Shown in pieces: positions 51,021 to 59,019 of a DNA stretch of 64,000 nucleotides. Below the pieces are notes generated by a model that saw only the letters and a list, made by a program, of their open reading frames with translations, searched no databases and was not told where the DNA came from. This DNA comes from Pseudomonadota bacterium (GTDB taxonomy: Bacteria > Myxococcota_A > Polyangia > Polyangiales > Polyangiaceae): the NCBI GenBank assembly GCA_023423895.1, contig JAFAER010000191.1:1-64000 (forward strand), written 5' to 3'. Numbering within the stretch: position 1 is the stretch's first letter; every line of letters begins with the position of its first letter. The position numbers were made by a program, and so were the translations under genes.

Positions 51021-51092
51021 GGCCCCATCGTCTAGCGGTTAGGACATCGGCCTCTCACGCCGGTAACGCGGGTTCGATTCCCGCTGGGGTCA
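51021..51092 (+). tRNA. tRNA-Glu (anticodon CTC)
   Basis: The acceptor arm GGCCCCA (51021-51027) pairs with TGGGGTC (51085-51091, one G-T wobble). Discriminator A lies at 51092. The anticodon stem-loop CGGCCTCTCACGCCG gives CTC, and the T-arm GCGGGTTCGATTCCCGC is canonical. CCA is not encoded. The nine-base unit GCCTCGCTG is repeated twice just before it. Confidence 0.95.
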
Positions 51093-51342
51093 CTACTGTT
51101 CGGGTGCGGAGCGCCCTGCTTGGAGGGGCTCCGGCGGCCCCGCGCCGTGGGAACCGCGACGCCGAGCGTGGCTCGTCGTAGCGAGTCTGTCGTGCAAGCG
51201 CGAGCTCGCCGTTCTCGTCGTCCACCTGCTCCAGCGGCCGCGAAGGTCGCGCCGCCGCGCGACCGCGTCCTGACTTGCCCCGGCGAGAGGAGCAGACCGA
51301 GATCCCGACGTCTCGGCGCGGCCAGTGGAGCGGTCGTCTCGG

Positions 51343-53079
51343 TTACGGCGTCGGGCGTGGCTTTGGCGACTTGGAAGCCGGGCCGGCGCCGCGGAGGACG
51401 GACCACGCACGGGCGGACAGGGGCGCGGGCTCGAGAGGCGCCTCGGGCTCGGGCTCGGGCTCGGCCTCGGCAGCAGCATAGAGCCGCTCGGCGACGAGAC
51501 GCGCGTGGAAGAGCATGCCGTCGAGGCGGGTGTACGTTCCGTGACCGAGACCCGTCGAAAGCAAGCTTCGCTCGCCGTATTCGACGAACGCGACCTCGCC
51601 GTTCGACGGCAGCCCGACGCCGGCGCGCAGTGCGGCGGCCACACGGGTCGGCGCGAAGCCCGCGTGACCAAGCGAGCCGGAGAGCGCCTCGTTGATGCGG
51701 CGATCTTCACCCGCGAGCGGCGGGAAGTCGGAGCCCTCGACCGCGAGACGGCGGATCCAGTCACCCTCCAGGCCACGCGAGCCGATCGGGGGAACACCGA
51801 TGACGTGTAGCGCGCGGACGTTCGGGACCGTCGCCCACGCGTAGCGGTTCGGTGCGCCGAACGTGACGAAGTCGATGGCCGTCCTGCCTCCCGCGCTCGA
51901 AGGAGCGGTGAGCGTCGCGAGATCGGTCTCTAGCGCGGCGACGTCGAGGTCACGCGCCCGCGCGACGTCGAGGATCGCCTCCGTCGCCATCGAACGTGCG
52001 AGCAGCTGCGTGACGAGCGCGAACAGCTGGCCAGCGTGACTGTGGCCGATGACGAGGAGCCGTCGCGGTCGACCATGCTGGCCAGCGTGCTCGTGGCCGC
52101 CGAGCTCCGCATGCGTCGCGAGAACGCGCACGAGACCGAGCGCTCCTTCGAGTCGTCCGACGTGATGGTTCTCCGACGACCACACGAAGTCGGTGCATGG
52201 AATGCGCGCACCACGCGGCCGGATCGCCTCTTCGAAGAGCCGCACGTACGCTGTCCCGAAGTTGCCGAGGTCGCCGAGGACGCGCCGCACGTACCGCCGT
52301 GTCTTCTGCCGGAGCGAGCGCGCGATCTGCGGGCCGATGGAGCTCGGCAGCGCGCGTTCGACGAAGCTGTAGGCCGACAGCGGGTCGCTCCCCGTGAACG
52401 TTCCGTGCACGAAGACGATCGCGCCGACGTCCGCAGCGGCGAAGCGCTCGCCGACGGCAGCCATCGCCGCGCGCCATTCCGGCGAGTGCCGCTCGAGCTC
52501 CGCGGAGTGCGTGCCACGCGCCGCGACCGGATCGAAGCGCACGCTCGGCACGCCGCCGAGCGTCACGAGCGGCGCGAGCGGCGCCGCGCCCAGAGGCGCC
52601 AGGGACGAGGACGGCGACGACGACGTCGTCGTCGCAGAAACAGACTTGGAAGCGGACTTGGAAACCGACTTGGAAGCGGACGCGCCGTCGGTCAGCGGCG
52701 CTGCGACGGTCGCGAGGGGCGACGGCACAGTGGTGGTGATCGCCGACGCGCCCTCTTCCGTCCGCTCGGAGGCGCTTTCGCGGACGACGGCCGTCGCCTC
52801 ACGCGGAAGTGGGATCGCTTCGAGGCTCACGCCTTCGATCGGACCGCCAGCGCTCGGATGAACGCGTCGCCACACGCGCTCCGTCGCGTGACGCGCGCTC
52901 GAGATCCTCTCACGCCCCCAGGCGATCGCGCGCGTGAAGCCCTCGTACAGCCTCGCGAGGATCTCCTCGACGAGCGCGGGGCGGCGCGCCAGCGCGAAGC
53001 CGGAGGAAAAGGCGGCGACCGTGACGACGAGCGCGAGCAACAGGGTCACGACCATGCCTTCCCAAGGTGTAGCGCGCAT
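51343..53079 (-). CDS. Membrane-anchored alpha/beta hydrolase
   Basis: From ATG 53079 the protein has about 578 residues; an in-frame GTG lies 21 bases earlier at 53100. An N-terminal membrane helix (VVTLLLALVVTVAAFSSGFAL) is followed by a charged region and a Ser/Lys-rich repeat segment (units SKSV and SKSA, from 12-base DNA repeats at about 52643-52678). The hydrolase domain (about 190-490) has AIVFVHGTFTG for the oxyanion region and the nucleophile motif VIGHSHAGQ. The C-terminus is acidic-Pro repeats. Likely periplasmic or cytoplasmic-face lipase/esterase-like activity; the acid and His of the triad are not located with certainty. Confidence 0.8.
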   Translation of the reverse strand: MRATPWEGMVVTLLLALVVTVAAFSSGFALARRPALVEEILARLYEGFTRAIAWGRERISSARHATERVWRRVHPSAGGPIEGVSLEAIPLPREATAVVRESASERTEEGASAITTTVPSPLATVAAPLTDGASASKSVSKSASKSVSATTTSSSPSSSLAPLGAAPLAPLVTLGGVPSVRFDPVAARGTHSAELERHSPEWRAAMAAVGERFAAADVGAIVFVHGTFTGSDPLSAYSFVERALPSSIGPQIARSLRQKTRRYVRRVLGDLGNFGTAYVRLFEEAIRPRGARIPCTDFVWSSENHHVGRLEGALGLVRVLATHAELGGHEHAGQHGRPRRLLVIGHSHAGQLFALVTQLLARSMATEAILDVARARDLDVAALETDLATLTAPSSAGGRTAIDFVTFGAPNRYAWATVPNVRALHVIGVPPIGSRGLEGDWIRRLAVEGSDFPPLAGEDRRINEALSGSLGHAGFAPTRVAAALRAGVGLPSNGEVAFVEYGERSLLSTGLGHGTYTRLDGMLFHARLVAERLYAAAEAEPEPEPEAPLEPAPLSARAWSVLRGAGPASKSPKPRPTP

Positions 53080-53213
53080 GACGCAACGCGGCACGTCCAA
53101 ATCAAACGCCAGAAAGACGTCGTCATTCTAACAGGTTGACCGCTCGCCCACGTCTGGAGCGCCACGCCGTCGCGCTCGGTGCTGGAGCGTCGCACGTCGA
53201 CTAACGTGCGCCC

Positions 53214-54338
53214 GTGGCCGACGCCCTCAAGACCTTCTTCTCCCCTGCTCTCGTGAAGCGGCTCGCGCGATCGCTCGCGGAGGTCGATCCGACCTTCCCC
53301 GAGCGCGCGTTCGTGCGCGATGCCTCGCGCGGGCTCGATGACCTCGAGCTCCTCGACCGCGCGCGCCACATCATGCGGGCGATGCACCAACATCTTCCGC
53401 CGGCGTACCCGGAAGCGATCGCGCTCATCCTCCGCTCGCTCGGCGTCGAGCACGCCTCCGACGAGCTCGAAGGCGCCGGCATGGCGCCGTTCTTCTACCT
53501 ACCGCACACGATGTTCGTCGCGGAGCACGGGCTCGAGCACTTCGACCTTTCGATGCGCGCGCAGCACGAGCTCACGCGCCGCTTCACGTGCGAGTTCAGC
53601 ATCCGCGCGTTCCTCGAGCGCTTCCCCGACGAGACGCTGCGTGTCCTCCACACCTGGGTGAGCGACCCGAGCCCGCACGTGCGCCGGCTCGTCTCGGAGG
53701 GAACACGCCCGCGTCTCCCATGGGCGCCGCGGGTTCGCTGGATCGAGCAACAGCCCGAGCGGGTCCTGCCGCTCCTCGAGGCCCTCAAGGACGACCCTGC
53801 GAGCGTCGTCCGGCGATCGGTCGCGAACCATCTGAACGACCTCTCGAAGAGCGATCCCGATCGCGTCGCAACAATCGCGCGGCGTTGGTTGCGCGGCGCA
53901 ACGCCCGAGCGAAAAGCACTCGTCGAGCACGCGCTGCGCTCGTCGGTGAAGCGAGGGCATCGTGGGGCGCTCGAAGCGCTCGGCTTCGGAGACTCACCGA
54001 AGGTCGTGGTGTCGAACGCGCGCTTCTCGCCGGCGCGCGTGGCCGTCGGCGACCGGGTCCGCGTCGCCTTCGACGTCGCCGCCGCGCGCGGCGCGACCGG
54101 CCCGCAGTCCCTCGTCGTCGATCTCGTCGTCCACTTCGTGAAGGCGCGCGGAACGTCGAGCCCGAAGGTCTTCAAGATCGCAAAGCTGAACCTCGCGCCG
54201 AGAGACCGCGCCGAGCTCGGAAAGAACATCTCGCTTGCGGTTCACACGACGCGAAAGCCGAATCCGGGTCGGCACCGCGTCGACGTGCTCGTCAACGGCG
54301 AGCGCTTCGAGCTCGGCGCCTTCGACGTCCGGGCCTGA
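53214..54338 (+). CDS. AlkC-like DNA glycosylase with C-terminal beta domain
   Basis: The 374-residue protein starts at GTG 53214. Residues about 1-250 are helical HEAT-like repeats with the AlkC-type motif SEGTRPRLPWAPR and surrounding segments (HVRRLVSEG). AlkC glycosylases excise 3-methylcytosine and 3-methyladenine from DNA. Residues about 255-370 form a beta-rich, immunoglobulin-like extension (VAVGDRVRVAFDV, HRVDVLVNGERFELG), as in the AlkC subtype with an extra DNA-contacting Ig-like domain. The gene is single, with no ada or alkB beside it. Confidence 0.85.
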   Translation: MADALKTFFSPALVKRLARSLAEVDPTFPERAFVRDASRGLDDLELLDRARHIMRAMHQHLPPAYPEAIALILRSLGVEHASDELEGAGMAPFFYLPHTMFVAEHGLEHFDLSMRAQHELTRRFTCEFSIRAFLERFPDETLRVLHTWVSDPSPHVRRLVSEGTRPRLPWAPRVRWIEQQPERVLPLLEALKDDPASVVRRSVANHLNDLSKSDPDRVATIARRWLRGATPERKALVEHALRSSVKRGHRGALEALGFGDSPKVVVSNARFSPARVAVGDRVRVAFDVAAARGATGPQSLVVDLVVHFVKARGTSSPKVFKIAKLNLAPRDRAELGKNISLAVHTTRKPNPGRHRVDVLVNGERFELGAFDVRA

Positions 54339-54361
54339 GCGCGCAACCCGCTCGCTCCGAA

Positions 54362-55600
54362 TCAGTACTGGACGATCACCACGCGTCCGTCGTCGCGAAG
54401 GCTGACGGCACCTTGTTCGCCGGCGCAGTTCCAGCAGGCCGACCAGCGGAGCTCCTTCCTGCGCGACGCCTCGTAGGCGAGCGCGACCGGCATCGTGGCG
54501 CCGAGCAGGAGGAACGAGGACGCGAAGCGGTACTTGCCGTCGGGCAGCGGCCAGAGCGCGACGACGAAAGACGTCTTCTTCGCTCGCCCCGTCGCGACCA
54601 GGAGCTCGACGCCGGCCTCCGGGCTCCAGAGGATCGGCGAGGTCGCGAACGAGATGCCGTCTCCTGACGAGCTCGATCGCGCCAGGATCGTCTTCACGTC
54701 GTCGCTGGTGAAGAGCCGGACGCCCTCGCTGATGCGGGCCAGCTCCGGCACCTCCGCGAAGATCTTGGCGAGGTCGTCCGCGTCGAGGCTCGTCTTCCGA
54801 AACGCCGGCCGCGTCTCGATCGACGCCACGGTCGCGTCGTTCCGATCGCCATGGCAGCACCGGAACGCGAGCCGCCCCGGGACGCCCTTCGCGGTCGCGC
54901 GCGTTCGAGCCGCGCAACGACGGCTGCTCGCCGGGGCAGAGAGGCCCGCCCCTGCCGGCGCCGGGCCGCCACGGACCACCGGCGCACCATTCCCACTCGC
55001 GTCCGCGAAGCGGCTGTCGGTCCACTCGTGCATGAACCCGAGCGCCCGAACGCCGAACGCCGAGGCGCAGCGAGACGGCGACTCGTTGCACGCCGAATTC
55101 CACGCAGGGCCGGTCGCGTAGCGATCGTCGTCCGGTCCTTTGCACGCGTGCTCCCACTCGAGCTCCGTGCAGAGCCGCGCGCCGCGCTCGGCGCAGAGCC
55201 TCGACGCCTCTTCGGGCGAGTCCACGAGCTCCGGCATCGCCGTCGGATCGTTCGGATATGGAAGTGCATCGATAGCGAACGCTCCCAGCTCCACGCGGGC
55301 GAGCGCCGGCTCGATCGAGGGCACGCGCCCTTCATCGCCCGGCGTGCTGCCGCTCAGGAACGTGGCCGCGGGGATCGCGAGCTTTTCGCCCGCTCGCGAT
55401 GACGGCGCGAGGCTGCGCGCCGTGCCTGGAGTCGTGTCGGTGCCGAGCTCGGCGGCCGCGCTCACGAAGCCCGCGTCGAGTTCGACCGTGGCTGCGTTGG
55501 TGTGGACGGCGGACCCACCCGGGACGGCATCCTGCTTGTCCTTTCGGCCGCAGCCCGCGGCCACGATGATCGCCAGCGGAACGAAAGCGAAAATGCGCAC
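54362..55600 (-). CDS. FGE-sulfatase-domain lipoprotein
   Basis: The 412-residue protein starts at GTG 55600 with a lipoprotein signal ending VAAGC (Cys near residue 17). A Thr/Ala/Gly-rich linker leads to a sulfatase-modifying-factor-type domain (about 75-250). Key segments are FLSGSTPGDEGRVPS, RLCTELEWEHACKGP, FMHEWTDSRF, RRCAARTRA and FRCC. An additional beta-rich domain (about 260-410) follows. It parallels the gene at 33804 in family but is anchored as a lipoprotein. It is probably non-catalytic, serving as an envelope or binding domain. Confidence 0.8.
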   Translation of the reverse strand: MRIFAFVPLAIIVAAGCGRKDKQDAVPGGSAVHTNAATVELDAGFVSAAAELGTDTTPGTARSLAPSSRAGEKLAIPAATFLSGSTPGDEGRVPSIEPALARVELGAFAIDALPYPNDPTAMPELVDSPEEASRLCAERGARLCTELEWEHACKGPDDDRYATGPAWNSACNESPSRCASAFGVRALGFMHEWTDSRFADASGNGAPVVRGGPAPAGAGLSAPASSRRCAARTRATAKGVPGRLAFRCCHGDRNDATVASIETRPAFRKTSLDADDLAKIFAEVPELARISEGVRLFTSDDVKTILARSSSSGDGISFATSPILWSPEAGVELLVATGRAKKTSFVVALWPLPDGKYRFASSFLLLGATMPVALAYEASRRKELRWSACWNCAGEQGAVSLRDDGRVVIVQY

Positions 55601-55609
55601 GATCCGCTT

Positions 55610-56032
55610 CTAACCCGTGACCGCACGCGCGGGCGAGTTCGCGGCAGGCTCACCCCCCGTACGCTCGTCGAGTCGGCGACGCCCGACGGCGACGAGCATC
55701 GACGTGAGGCCAAGAAACGAGAACCCGAGGATGCCCGGGCTCGTCGACTCCGCGAGGCCCTCGATCACGATGTGAAGCGCGCGAGGCAGCGCCTCGGCCT
55801 CGGACGGAACCTCGCTGAACGACTTCTCCGCCGTGTCGAGCGTCGCGCCGACGTCGGCACACGAAGCCGCCAGCGTCCCGAAGAGCGTCGCGAGGACCAT
55901 TCCTCGGATGAATCCGAGGCTCTGTCGGCGCGCGCGTAGCGCGAAGTGCATCGCGGCCAGAACGCCGAGGACGCCTGTGAGGAGGATGAACAGCATGGGC
56001 GGGATTCCGCCATTCCGGATCAATGTCCACAT
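55610..56032 (-). CDS. Small membrane protein, three hydrophobic helices
   Basis: The 140-residue protein has helices at about 12-32 (MLFILLTGVLGVLAAMHFAL), about 44-62 and about 96-115. The first half resembles ExbB/MotA-type small membrane proteins in helix spacing, but no family motif is clear. The 3' end lies ten bases from the start of the FGE-domain lipoprotein on the same strand, so they are probably co-transcribed. The function is not recognised. Confidence 0.55.
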   Translation of the reverse strand: MWTLIRNGGIPPMLFILLTGVLGVLAAMHFALRARRQSLGFIRGMVLATLFGTLAASCADVGATLDTAEKSFSEVPSEAEALPRALHIVIEGLAESTSPGILGFSFLGLTSMLVAVGRRRLDERTGGEPAANSPARAVTG

Positions 56033-56270
56033 GCCGACAAAGACGCGCCACCGGGCGCGCTGTGACGACGAAAGTGATGGCCGGCCAATCGACGCCGCTC
56101 GTCGGCAAAGCTCGTCACACCCGCGCGGGTCGAACGTTCCGAGAGCGTGGTCGAAAGAGGACAGTCCGCGGCGAACGTGGAACCGGGCGAAGGCGCGCGC
56201 GCGTTCGCGCCCGAGGGCGAGCGCATCCTCGTCGCCGGACGAGGATCACGAGCGAGCGTGCTCGCTCGCC

Positions 56271-56507
56271 ATGCTCGAACGAGCCCTCGCCGAGCTGCCC
56301 GTGGCCTCTCGCGAGGTGCTGCTCCTCGTCGGCGTCGAAAACATGGATCAGGACGAGGTCGCGAGGATCCTCGGCGTCTCTTACGACGCGATGAGGCAGC
56401 GCCTCAGCCGGGCGCGCGCGCAGCTCGCGGAGAAGATGAACGCGCTCGAACGACAACCGAGCCCTGCACGTGCGGTGCGGTCACGAACAGCGGAGGACGA
56501 GAGATGA
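56271..56507 (+). CDS. Sigma-70 region 4-only protein (truncated ECF-type sigma factor)
   Basis: The 78 residues begin at ATG 56271 and contain a full sigma region 4 helix-turn-helix: LPVASREVLLLVGVENMDQDEVARILGVSY-like order, with SYDAMRQRLSRARAQLAEKM as the recognition end. No region 2, the core-binding and -10 domain, is visible upstream in any frame. The gene before it is on the other strand. It is therefore either a decayed ECF sigma factor or a region-4-only regulator. A longer in-frame start (about 55833) adds only Arg-rich residues. It overlaps the next gene by four bases. Confidence 0.65.
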   Translation: MLERALAELPVASREVLLLVGVENMDQDEVARILGVSYDAMRQRLSRARAQLAEKMNALERQPSPARAVRSRTAEDER

Positions 56508-56788
56508 GCCGCGAAGGGACGAGACGAGAGGACGCGCCGCGCTGGGACGACGGCCTCAGCCGGGAGCTCGGCGGACTGCCCATGCTCGGGCCGCCCCCCA
56601 CGTCCGAACGGCGCGTCTCCGCCGCCGCGCGTGCGGCGTTCGTCCACGCCTTCGATGACCATGCCGCGCCCTGGTGTGCGAGAGCTCTCTTCCGCGCGGG
56701 CCGCGCGACGTTCCCGGTCTTTCTTGCGAGTGTCGTCGGCGTCTACTTGTCCTGGGCGTTCGCCACTGCCATCGCGCTCAATCAGTAG
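56504..56788 (+). CDS. Small membrane protein coupled to the sigma region 4 gene
   Basis: The 94-residue protein begins at ATG 56504 within the sigma stop (ATGA). It has a polar N-terminal region (about 60 residues) and one membrane helix near the C-terminus (FPVFLASVVGVYLSWAFATA). Its position and topology are like those of anti-sigma partners of ECF factors, but no zinc-binding anti-sigma motif is present. It may hold the region-4 protein at the membrane, which is inference. Confidence 0.6.
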   Translation: MSREGTRREDAPRWDDGLSRELGGLPMLGPPPTSERRVSAAARAAFVHAFDDHAAPWCARALFRAGRATFPVFLASVVGVYLSWAFATAIALNQ

Positions 56789-56846
56789 CCGTTCGCAAAC
56801 GTGACGTCGGACGATCGAGAGCCGCCCAAGGCGAACGCGCGCGACG

Positions 56847-57710
56847 GTGTCTGTGCCTGGGTCACGCGCGTTCGCGCGATTTGGTAGGATCCGTGCCTTG
56901 CGTCCGTCACCCCCTGCCCTTTTCGTCATCGCTGCACTCGCCCTCACCGGCGGGCTCGGCGTCGTCGCGACGCAGAAGGCCGAGGGTGCGGCCGACGACG
57001 ATCCCCACCTCCCGAGCGATGCCGCGAGCTTCGGGTTCGTCGTCCGCGGACACGCGGGCGGAGTGCCGCTGCTCGAGTCGACGAAGCCGTTCGAGCTCGG
57101 GCTGGGCAATGGCCCCGTGCATGGTATCCCGCCGACCGGCGGACGCTTCGGGACCGCTGCTGCCGTCATCGCGCGCGAGCTCGGTCGCTATCCGGCGTCG
57201 TTCCTCAAGAAGGTGCGGCTCGCGGGTGTGGTCGTGACCGAAGATCTCGCCGAGAACGAGATGCCCATCCCGTCCCTGCCGAACGTCGGCGGCCTCTTGC
57301 TCATCGACGGCTCGAGCGCGGAGAGCGACCTCGTACGGAGCCTCCATCACGAGGTGTTCCACTTCTTCGATCTCGCCGACGACGGACGGGTCTCGCCGGA
57401 TCCCGCATGGGACGCGATGAACACCGACGGCTTCATCTACGGCTCGGGCGGTCGTACGCTCCGCGGCGCCTGGGCGGCACGGCCGACGGCCGATCTCGCG
57501 GGCTTCGTCTCGGCCTACGCGACGAGCGGTAGCGAAGAAGACAAAGCGGACACGTTCGCCTTCGCGGTCGCGCGGGCTCCGCTCGTCAAGGCACGCATGG
57601 CGTCCGATGCGGTACTTCGCGCCAAGATCGAAGAGCTCGGTCGTCGCCTCGAAGCCGTCGACGCCGACTGTACGAGACGGCTCGGGATCGATCGCCTCGT
57701 CGCCGAGTGA
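56847..57710 (+). CDS. HExxH metallopeptidase-like protein
   Basis: The 287-residue protein has an N-terminal signal or anchor helix (ALFVIAALALTGGLGVVA). The zinc-binding motif is HHEVFHFFD (HEVFH at about 171-175), with a candidate third ligand Glu in GSEEDKADTFAFAVA. It resembles putative zinc-binding metallopeptidases of unknown substrate and is probably secreted or membrane-attached. Start choice is uncertain between GTG 56847 and TTG 56898, the latter with AGGA seven bases upstream; the shorter start leaves a clean signal peptide. Confidence 0.75.
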   Translation: MSVPGSRAFARFGRIRALRPSPPALFVIAALALTGGLGVVATQKAEGAADDDPHLPSDAASFGFVVRGHAGGVPLLESTKPFELGLGNGPVHGIPPTGGRFGTAAAVIARELGRYPASFLKKVRLAGVVVTEDLAENEMPIPSLPNVGGLLLIDGSSAESDLVRSLHHEVFHFFDLADDGRVSPDPAWDAMNTDGFIYGSGGRTLRGAWAARPTADLAGFVSAYATSGSEEDKADTFAFAVARAPLVKARMASDAVLRAKIEELGRRLEAVDADCTRRLGIDRLVAE

Positions 57711-57810
57711 ATCGCATCGGGATCGTCAGCGAGCAACGGCACGGTGCGACGACGTCGTCATCGAGACACGCTAACCGGCCTGCGTCGAGGACGGACCGCG
57801 TGAAGCGTCG

Positions 57811-59019
57811 TCAGCCGGCTTCGGTCTGGCGTTCGATCGTCAGCCGGCTCGCGTCCTTGCGCACACGGCGGTAGCCGAGCATGTGGAACAGGTCGAGCCG
57901 ATAGAGCTGCGTCGCGCGCTCGTCGACGACGAGCCGCTCGGGCCGCGCCGGATCTCGGCCGATTCCCGGGAGCAGATGCAGGAAGCGATCGAGCTTCATG
58001 TGCCGAAGCGCTTCGGACAGCCGCATGCGCGCCGGCGTGAGCTCGCGTCCCCAGAAGAAGCCGTCGGCGCCCTGCCCCTGGTAGAGCGGCAGGATGACGA
58101 AGCCGTCCTTCGACGCGCGGATGGGACCGCTGCGGTCGTGCGCGAGGAGCTGTCCGGCGCGAGCCCGCGCGAGATTCAAGAAGCCCGGCTCCATGACGAA
58201 CTCGTCCGCAGCCGTGATCGCGCGGCGCGAGACGACCTCCATCACGCGCGGGAGGTCACCACGACGACGCTCGAGCAGCGCGTACGCTGCGGTCGTCTCC
58301 GTGAGGGCCCCCGGTCCGAAGACACCAGCGGACTCTGCGCCGAGCAGGAGCACCGCTTCGAGGTTGTCGACCGATCCCGGATCGTCGTGTTGTCCGCCCT
58401 CGACGGCGCACGTCGCGAGGCCCTGTGTGGTGAAGAACGAGGTCAGCGTGCCATCGAGCTGCTCCTCGAGCCCGATCACGAGCGGCAGCGGGAATGCGCT
58501 CGTGAACTTGCGCTGCCTCAGCGTATCGCCGAAGAGCACGAACGGAAGACCGTGCGCGCTCGTCGTGTGCAGGTCGATCAGGTGAACGGGCCCGCGCGCG
58601 CGCTTGATCGCTGCGCGGATCGCGCCGAGCAGCTCGAGCTGCTCTTCGTCTTCGGCGTCGAGCGGGCCGCCGCTCCTGGCGCGCGCCTCGACGTCCGCGA
58701 TGCGCTCCTTCGTCCAGACGCGGTTCATGTCGCGCTCGCGATAGCGAACACCGAACCGCATCGCGCCGACGTTGCCAGCCAGGGCAACGACCTCGCCCCT
58801 CACTCTGCCGTGACGCCGCGTGAGGGTAGCCAGGACCCGCCGCGCAGCGGAGACGCCGGCGCGCTCGTTTCCGTGGATTCCAGCGACGGCGATGAGGGTC
58901 GGCCCGGGCACGTCACCCACGACGCGCCCGATCTCACGCCCTTCGGGGATGCCCCCGTCTGGTTGCGCATGCTGCGCAGGAGAGTTTGCCCCCGTGGACG
59001 AATCAGCAGCGCCGCTCAT
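57811..59019 (-). CDS. AspA/AstE-type zinc carboxypeptidase-fold hydrolase
   Basis: The 402-residue protein belongs to the succinylglutamate desuccinylase/aspartoacylase family. It has the first zinc ligands in GIHGNE (H49, E52), the third in LIDLHTTSAHG (about 150) and the catalytic Glu in CAVEGGQH. Known members remove an acyl group from N-acyl amino acids. A C-terminal beta domain of about 120 residues follows the catalytic core. It is the last gene of a three-gene operon, overlapping the amidoligase gene by four bases (ATGA), so its substrate is probably a product of that enzyme. Confidence 0.88.
   Translation of the reverse strand: MSGAADSSTGANSPAQHAQPDGGIPEGREIGRVVGDVPGPTLIAVAGIHGNERAGVSAARRVLATLTRRHGRVRGEVVALAGNVGAMRFGVRYRERDMNRVWTKERIADVEARARSGGPLDAEDEEQLELLGAIRAAIKRARGPVHLIDLHTTSAHGLPFVLFGDTLRQRKFTSAFPLPLVIGLEEQLDGTLTSFFTTQGLATCAVEGGQHDDPGSVDNLEAVLLLGAESAGVFGPGALTETTAAYALLERRRGDLPRVMEVVSRRAITAADEFVMEPGFLNLARARAGQLLAHDRSGPIRASKDGFVILPLYQGQGADGFFWGRELTPARMRLSEALRHMKLDRFLHLLPGIGRDPARPERLVVDERATQLYRLDLFHMLGYRRVRKDASRLTIERQTEAG

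Noticed and set aside
55833..56270. N-terminal extension of the sigma region 4 gene
   Set aside because: The in-frame residues are Arg/Ser-rich, overlap an opposite-strand gene and show no region 2 motifs; I therefore start the protein near 56271.
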